DNA of 64,000 nucleotides from an uncultured Lachnospiraceae bacterium (GTDB taxonomy: Bacteria > Bacillota > Clostridia > Lachnospirales > Lachnospiraceae): positions 62,001 to 126,000 of the forward strand of contig CANRJG010000001.1 of NCBI GenBank assembly GCA_947630875.1, in the 5' to 3' direction. Of the stretch, positions 62,851-64,000 are shown in pieces (position 1 is the stretch's first letter; each line of letters begins with the position of its first letter). A program made the position numbers and the translations under genes. The notes under the pieces were generated by a model. That model worked only from the letters and a program-made list of their open reading frames with translations, had not been told where the DNA came from and ran no database searches.

Positions 62851-64000
62851 TTATTTTATGAACTTTCGATGGATATAACACAGATACCGGTCTCCTGACG
62901 CATCCGTTTCCGCATAATAGACCGGCGCGTTTTTGTATCTTTTGCTATGATCCTTTAAAAACTGCGAGCGAAAATACCGCCGCAGGATGTTTTCCGCCTG
63001 CGCCGGATCTGTCGGCGCTTCTTTTCCTGCGCCTTCCGCCAGAAACATCAGGTTGTCCTGCAGCGGCGCTTCCCCGAACAGCAGGCACAGCAGCTGCTGC
63101 AGCCGCGCAAAAATATCCCCCGGAGCAGGTCCGTTCAGCAGCACTTTCTGCGCCGGCAGAAAGCGGCGGTATTTTTCCGAATCAAAACGCCCGCCTCCAT
63201 AGGCAAGCCCGTCACAGTCCAGGCTGTAGCGGCCCAGCATACAGCCTGCCGCCCAGGACAGGAAGCTTTTCGCTTCTTCTTTCGAATCTGCCCGGTACAT
63301 GGTCACCGCCTCCGCCGGATAGGGATCTTTATTTACAGGCAGACCGTATCCTTCCGCCACAATCTCACCGACCCTGGTTTCATTTTCCCGCATCCGGTCA
63401 AAGCGGCGTTTCGTTTTGCTCTGCCATGCGGCAAAGGATTCCCGCAGGGAAGGGCCTTCTGCCAGAGGATGCCGGCTAAAATGCCAGCTGGTTTCAAAGC
63501 TGTCCCAGTCCGCCTTTGCCAGCGCCACATTTTCCTCCGCCAGACGGATCAGCTCTGTATTTTGCAGCAGCGAAGGTTCAAAGGGCAGCGCCCGCACGTC
63601 GCCGCACTGGAAATTAATGGTGGGATTGCTGATTTTCATCATGGTGTGAATGGTATCGCTGGCCAGGATCCCCAACATCGGCATCAACTCCGCTTCCTGC
63701 TTTACAAATACGCCGGACCCTGCGATATCAAACACAAAGCCCTTCGGATAATAGCGCACAGAAAAGGCCGAGGGGCTGACCAGCGACCAGGAAATCGACG
63801 GCCGGAAATAATACTGCGCCCCCGGGAAGGACCGGGACTGCCCCCGAAACTCTCTGAAATCCGCAATCTCCGCGCCGAAATCCGGAAAATAAACCACATA
63901 CTCCTGATTGCCGTACCAGCGCCGGTAGCCGCCGCCTTTATTATAAGGAAACCAGAGGGCGCCGGAATGAATACAGTCTTCCTTCGATTCGCAGTCAAAA
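62851..64000 (-). CDS. PglX-type adenine-specific DNA methyltransferase, C-terminal part
   Basis: The open frame runs off the window edge; 382 C-terminal residues are visible. The part before the first Met reads WFPYNKGGGYRRWYGNQEYV, and later RYYPKGFVFDIAGSGVFV and NPTINFQCGDVRALPF follow. This order is characteristic of the C-terminal target-recognition half of PglX, the BREX methyltransferase. The catalytic N-terminal half with NPPY lies outside the window. The stop is followed at 66 bases by the sortase gene, so no pglZ or brxL lies downstream. It could belong to a BREX locus or be a solitary PglX-like enzyme. Confidence 0.85.
   Translation of the reverse strand, partial: FDCESKEDCIHSGALWFPYNKGGGYRRWYGNQEYVVYFPDFGAEIADFREFRGQSRSFPGAQYYFRPSISWSLVSPSAFSVRYYPKGFVFDIAGSGVFVKQEAELMPMLGILASDTIHTMMKISNPTINFQCGDVRALPFEPSLLQNTELIRLAEENVALAKADWDSFETSWHFSRHPLAEGPSLRESFAAWQSKTKRRFDRMRENETRVGEIVAEGYGLPVNKDPYPAEAVTMYRADSKEEAKSFLSWAAGCMLGRYSLDCDGLAYGGGRFDSEKYRRFLPAQKVLLNGPAPGDIFARLQQLLCLLFGEAPLQDNLMFLAEGAGKEAPTDPAQAENILRRYFRSQFLKDHSKRYKNAPVYYAETDASGDRYLCYIHRKFIK

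Overview
The window reads as a chromosomal segment of a moderately GC-rich Clostridia, most likely a Lachnospiraceae gut-type bacterium. This rests on protein families and gene order: MecA followed by a DUF1858 protein, a DUF1540 protein, class B sortases, a long Bacillus/Clostridium-type SRP RNA with an Alu domain, the proposed homoserine kinase beside hom and lysC, and rpsF-ssb-rpsR followed by gdpP-rplI-dnaB. The genus is not determined. Most genes lie on the minus strand, so operons are read from high to low coordinates. There is no CRISPR array, tRNA, rRNA, insertion sequence or integrase.

Layout, low to high coordinate. 1-2538: tRNA t6A genes tsaE, a tsaB-rimI fusion, rnz and the first codons of tsaD. 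2656-9024: an L,D-transpeptidase downstream of an aspartate-family operon (membrane protein, hom, proposed homoserine kinase, lysC). 9216-9416: cspA. 9525-22419: a tight seven-gene glycan operon (sugar nucleotidyltransferase, GH2, CE15-like esterase, GH95, GH29, GH42, GH31) with no signal peptides. Its enzyme set fits cytoplasmic breakdown of imported, fucosylated oligosaccharides of the fucogalacto-xyloglucan type. 22617-28740: class II aldolase, glmS, DUF1540, methyltransferase, hslO, a small membrane protein and a lipid kinase.

28860-30502 holds three unrecognised genes: a coiled-coil plus 301-residue pair and a secreted Cys-rich protein. 30660-35698 is an ABC transporter and two-component system. 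Repeats resembling response-regulator boxes lie before its permease gene and before the secreted Cys-rich gene. 35886-42944: sirtuin, and an operon GH18-metK-pcrA-rlmD. 43353-44301: mecA and DUF1858.

44374-47766 is a 1130-residue protein with an N-terminal TPR-like part, a long acidic low-complexity middle and a C-terminal AAA+ domain with altered Walker motifs. It is followed by the SRP RNA and metG-rsmA-tadA. 51839-53708: a MerR-like regulator, a class B sortase coupled to a 33-codon ORF, and a 56-residue ferredoxin that is easily missed. 53891-58943: DNA replication, ribosomal and c-di-AMP genes. 59093-62785: kduI, an extracellular solute-binding lipoprotein and a second class B sortase. 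62851 to the end is the C-terminal part of a PglX-type (BREX-like) adenine methyltransferase, so a defence locus may begin just beyond the right edge.

The best candidates for something undescribed are the TPR/AAA+ protein, the Cys-rich secreted protein apparently tied to the two-component/ABC system, the orphan 301/74-residue pair, and the micro-ORF coupled to sortase B. Promoter and terminator calls come from reading hexamers, spacers and stem-loops by eye.
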